A DNA stretch of 23,337 nt, taken from Fermentibacter sp964564435 (GTDB lineage Bacteria > Fermentibacterota > Fermentibacteria > Fermentibacterales > Fermentibacteraceae). Numbering within the stretch: position 1 is the stretch's first letter; every line of letters begins with the position of its first letter. The stretch lies in NCBI GenBank assembly GCA_964564435.1, contig CAZMAT010000022.1, positions 1 through 23,337 on the forward strand, given 5' to 3'. Under the pieces are notes generated by a model. The model saw nothing but the letters and a program-made list of their open reading frames with translations, had not been told where the DNA came from and did no database searches. Below, piece by piece: positions 22,572-23,337 of the stretch. Made by a program: the position numbers and the translations under genes.

Positions 22572-22642
22572 GAAGTTCGCTACGACCCTCTCATTGCCCG
22601 CCATGCAGATTAATCAAGAAGGTGGCGGGCTGCTGTCAGGCC
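22572..22642 (+). repeat. Partial duplicate of the repeat (F1)
   Basis: GAAGTTCGCTACGACCCTC… through GGTGGCGGGCTGCTGTCAGGCC matches 22693-22763 at an offset of 121 bases. In the frame of the conserved tail it reads TTLSLPAMQINQEGGGLLSG, against TTLSLPALQMSPGGGGQLPG in copy F. The amino-acid differences are mostly conservative, which supports descent from a protein-coding sequence. It is followed by degenerate sequence (22643-22692) holding a small GCCC-TTC-GGGC hairpin. Confidence 0.7.
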
Positions 22643-22692
22643 AGCTCGTTACCGCCCTGCGGAATGTCGATTGCCCTTCGGGCTCGTCTGAG

Positions 22693-22960
22693 GAGGTACG
22701 ATACGACCCTCTCATTGCCCGCCTTGCAGATGAGTCCTGGAGGTGGCGGACAGCTGCCGGGCCTGCTGATTTCCGCTCCTGCGGAAATCAGCGTGGTGCC
22801 CCTGCTTCTGGAATCTTGGAACACCCTCATGCCGTATCTGGCCCATCTGGCTGAGGTTTACGACCTTATCGGGGCGTAGCCGGGAAGAAACTCCTCCCCT
22901 TTTCCATCTCGAGAGTCCCGTCCTGGCCGATGAAGTACATCCCTGAGGCGAGTGGAACAG
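22693..22960 (+). repeat. Dispersed repeat copy F
   Basis: This copy has the longest open tail frame (open back to a start at 22622): TTLSLPALQMSPGGGGQLPG, then LLISAPAEISVVPLLLE, SWNTLMPYLAHLAE and VYDLIGA, ending in TAG 22877-22879. The hairpin GCTGATTTCCGC-TCCT-GCGGAAATCAGC is identical to that of copy E. Over the last 23 sense codons E and F differ at 11 bases, of which only one (ACT/TCT) changes an amino acid. The spacer resembles copy C. The right end GAGGCGAGTGGAACAG continues into the shared extension. Confidence 0.9.
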
Positions 22961-23111
22961 GAGACGATATGAGTGAGGTGTTCCGAATACGACGTATTTC
23001 GAACGCGAGGTGAGATTCCTTATTTAACCGATTACGTACATACCCCGATCGAGTTCGAGAATCAATACTATCAGCGGCAGGAGGTTCCAGCCATGGTGGT
23101 CGGCAACCCTT
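22961..23111 (+). promoter_or_regulatory. Repeat-linked leader extension (F)
   Basis: Counterpart of 21343-21493, with the same near-palindrome and with AGGAGG eight bases before ATG 23093. Here the frame closes after six codons (MVVGNP). AATACTAT replaces TATACTAT at the -10-like site. Both copies diverge from each other directly after the start codon region, as if only the regulatory part is shared. Confidence 0.55.
22969..23013 (+). CDS. Possible 14-residue leader peptide (copy F)
   Basis: MSEVFRIRRISNAR then TGA, with AGGAG five bases upstream. It differs from the copy-E peptide by one residue (Ala to Val). Evidence for translation is only the ribosome-binding site and conservation. Confidence 0.3.
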   Translation: MSEVFRIRRISNAR

Positions 23112-23134
23112 GAGAATACTCTCCGGGGAAACCG

Positions 23135-23192
23135 GGGCGATTCAGAAGTGATCAGCAGGTTGGTGATGAGGGCTTTCACTCTGAATCCTCCC
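23135..23192 (+). other. Stem-loop GATTCAGA-(A)GTGA … TCACTCTGAATC
   Basis: An 8-bp stem plus a further 4 bp past a bulge, with GGG/CCC outer pairing. It lies at the place that corresponds to the stem-loop before the RCC1 gene and shares its GATTC…GAATCCTC core. A gene may follow outside the window. Confidence 0.35.
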
Positions 23193-23337
23193 TTCTGATC
23201 TGCCTGATGACTGTCGGCAAACTGGTGTGGCTGATTGCCTGGTCAGATTCACGTGAAAGCAGGAAATGGCCGTTGGGAGAAACTGTCAACGCCGTTTTCT
23301 AGCGTGACGGTTTCGCCGGTTTGGGTGTGACAGATTT
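23193..23337. other. Right end: no feature recognised
   Basis: Both strands were read. No open frame with a ribosome-binding site, repeat or RNA gene is supported here. By analogy with copy E, a gene could begin just beyond the edge. Confidence 0.3.

Noticed and set aside
17398..23111. CRISPR array
   Set aside because: Repeats are hundreds of bases long, far apart and separated by genes; no short regularly spaced direct repeats or cas genes.
17360..23337. Integron
   Set aside because: No integrase gene or attI, and no attC-type R/L core boxes could be identified; kept only as an analogy for the repeat-bounded units.
1..23337. tRNA, rRNA or known riboswitch
   Set aside because: No cloverleaf with a TTCGA loop, no rRNA motifs and no recognisable riboswitch consensus were seen by reading; short structured RNAs could still be missed without a covariance search.

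Overview
The window looks like accessory chromosome from a Gram-negative, GC-rich bacterium that is probably in the FCB superphylum (Fermentibacteria, Eisenbacteria or Krumholzibacteria type). The grounds are a TonB-dependent receptor, many Sec signal peptides and lipoboxes, and at least four secreted proteins that end in the FlgD-like / type IX-like C-terminal sorting fold. This placement is inference; no rRNA or phylogenetic marker gene is present.

Layout, left to right. A minus-strand HipB/XRE-type regulator runs off the left edge behind two operator-like palindromes (1-213). A secreted seven-repeat FG-GAP/VCBS propeller protein (342-2135, minus) follows. Next come an orphan C-terminal sorting-domain fragment (2466-2612) and a PTS EIIA plus CPA2 Na+/H+ antiporter pair (4673 down to 2609, minus). 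A TonB receptor and a propeller lipoprotein form an operon (5515-9185). A DUF4143 AAA+ ATPase (9288-10430) converges on an S41-peptidase-like lipoprotein (10427-11458, minus). Divergent from the latter is a three-gene operon (11627-17359): a metallopeptidase-like secreted protein whose catalytic residues appear lost, a TPR lipoprotein, and a large secreted protein with a sorting domain. The right third is a series of single-gene units: a secreted propeller-like protein (18118-18945), a seven-repeat 'GG...D..W' propeller protein (19305-20846, minus) and an RCC1-repeat lipoprotein (21606-22526).

The most unusual structure is a family of six directly oriented dispersed repeats (A 2208-2448, B 5146-5428, C 17398-17815, D 19105-19279, E 20921-21342, F 22693-22960) plus partial copies. 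They separate the genes, and in the right third each interval between repeats holds one intact exported propeller-like gene. The fuller copies contain a perfect 12-bp hairpin whose sequence differs between copies with compensatory changes. All six contain a segment that translates to the same C-terminal peptide (WNTLMPYLAHLAE...VYDLIGA, stop), with almost only synonymous differences between copies. All end in the same GAGTGGAACAG boundary. Copies E and F carry a further ~150-bp extension with two ribosome-binding-site/mini-ORF units. No transposase, integrase, CRISPR array, tRNA or rRNA was found.

Most genes encode envelope or exported proteins. The recurrent theme is export of beta-propeller or sorting-domain proteins, possibly diversified by recombination at the repeats.
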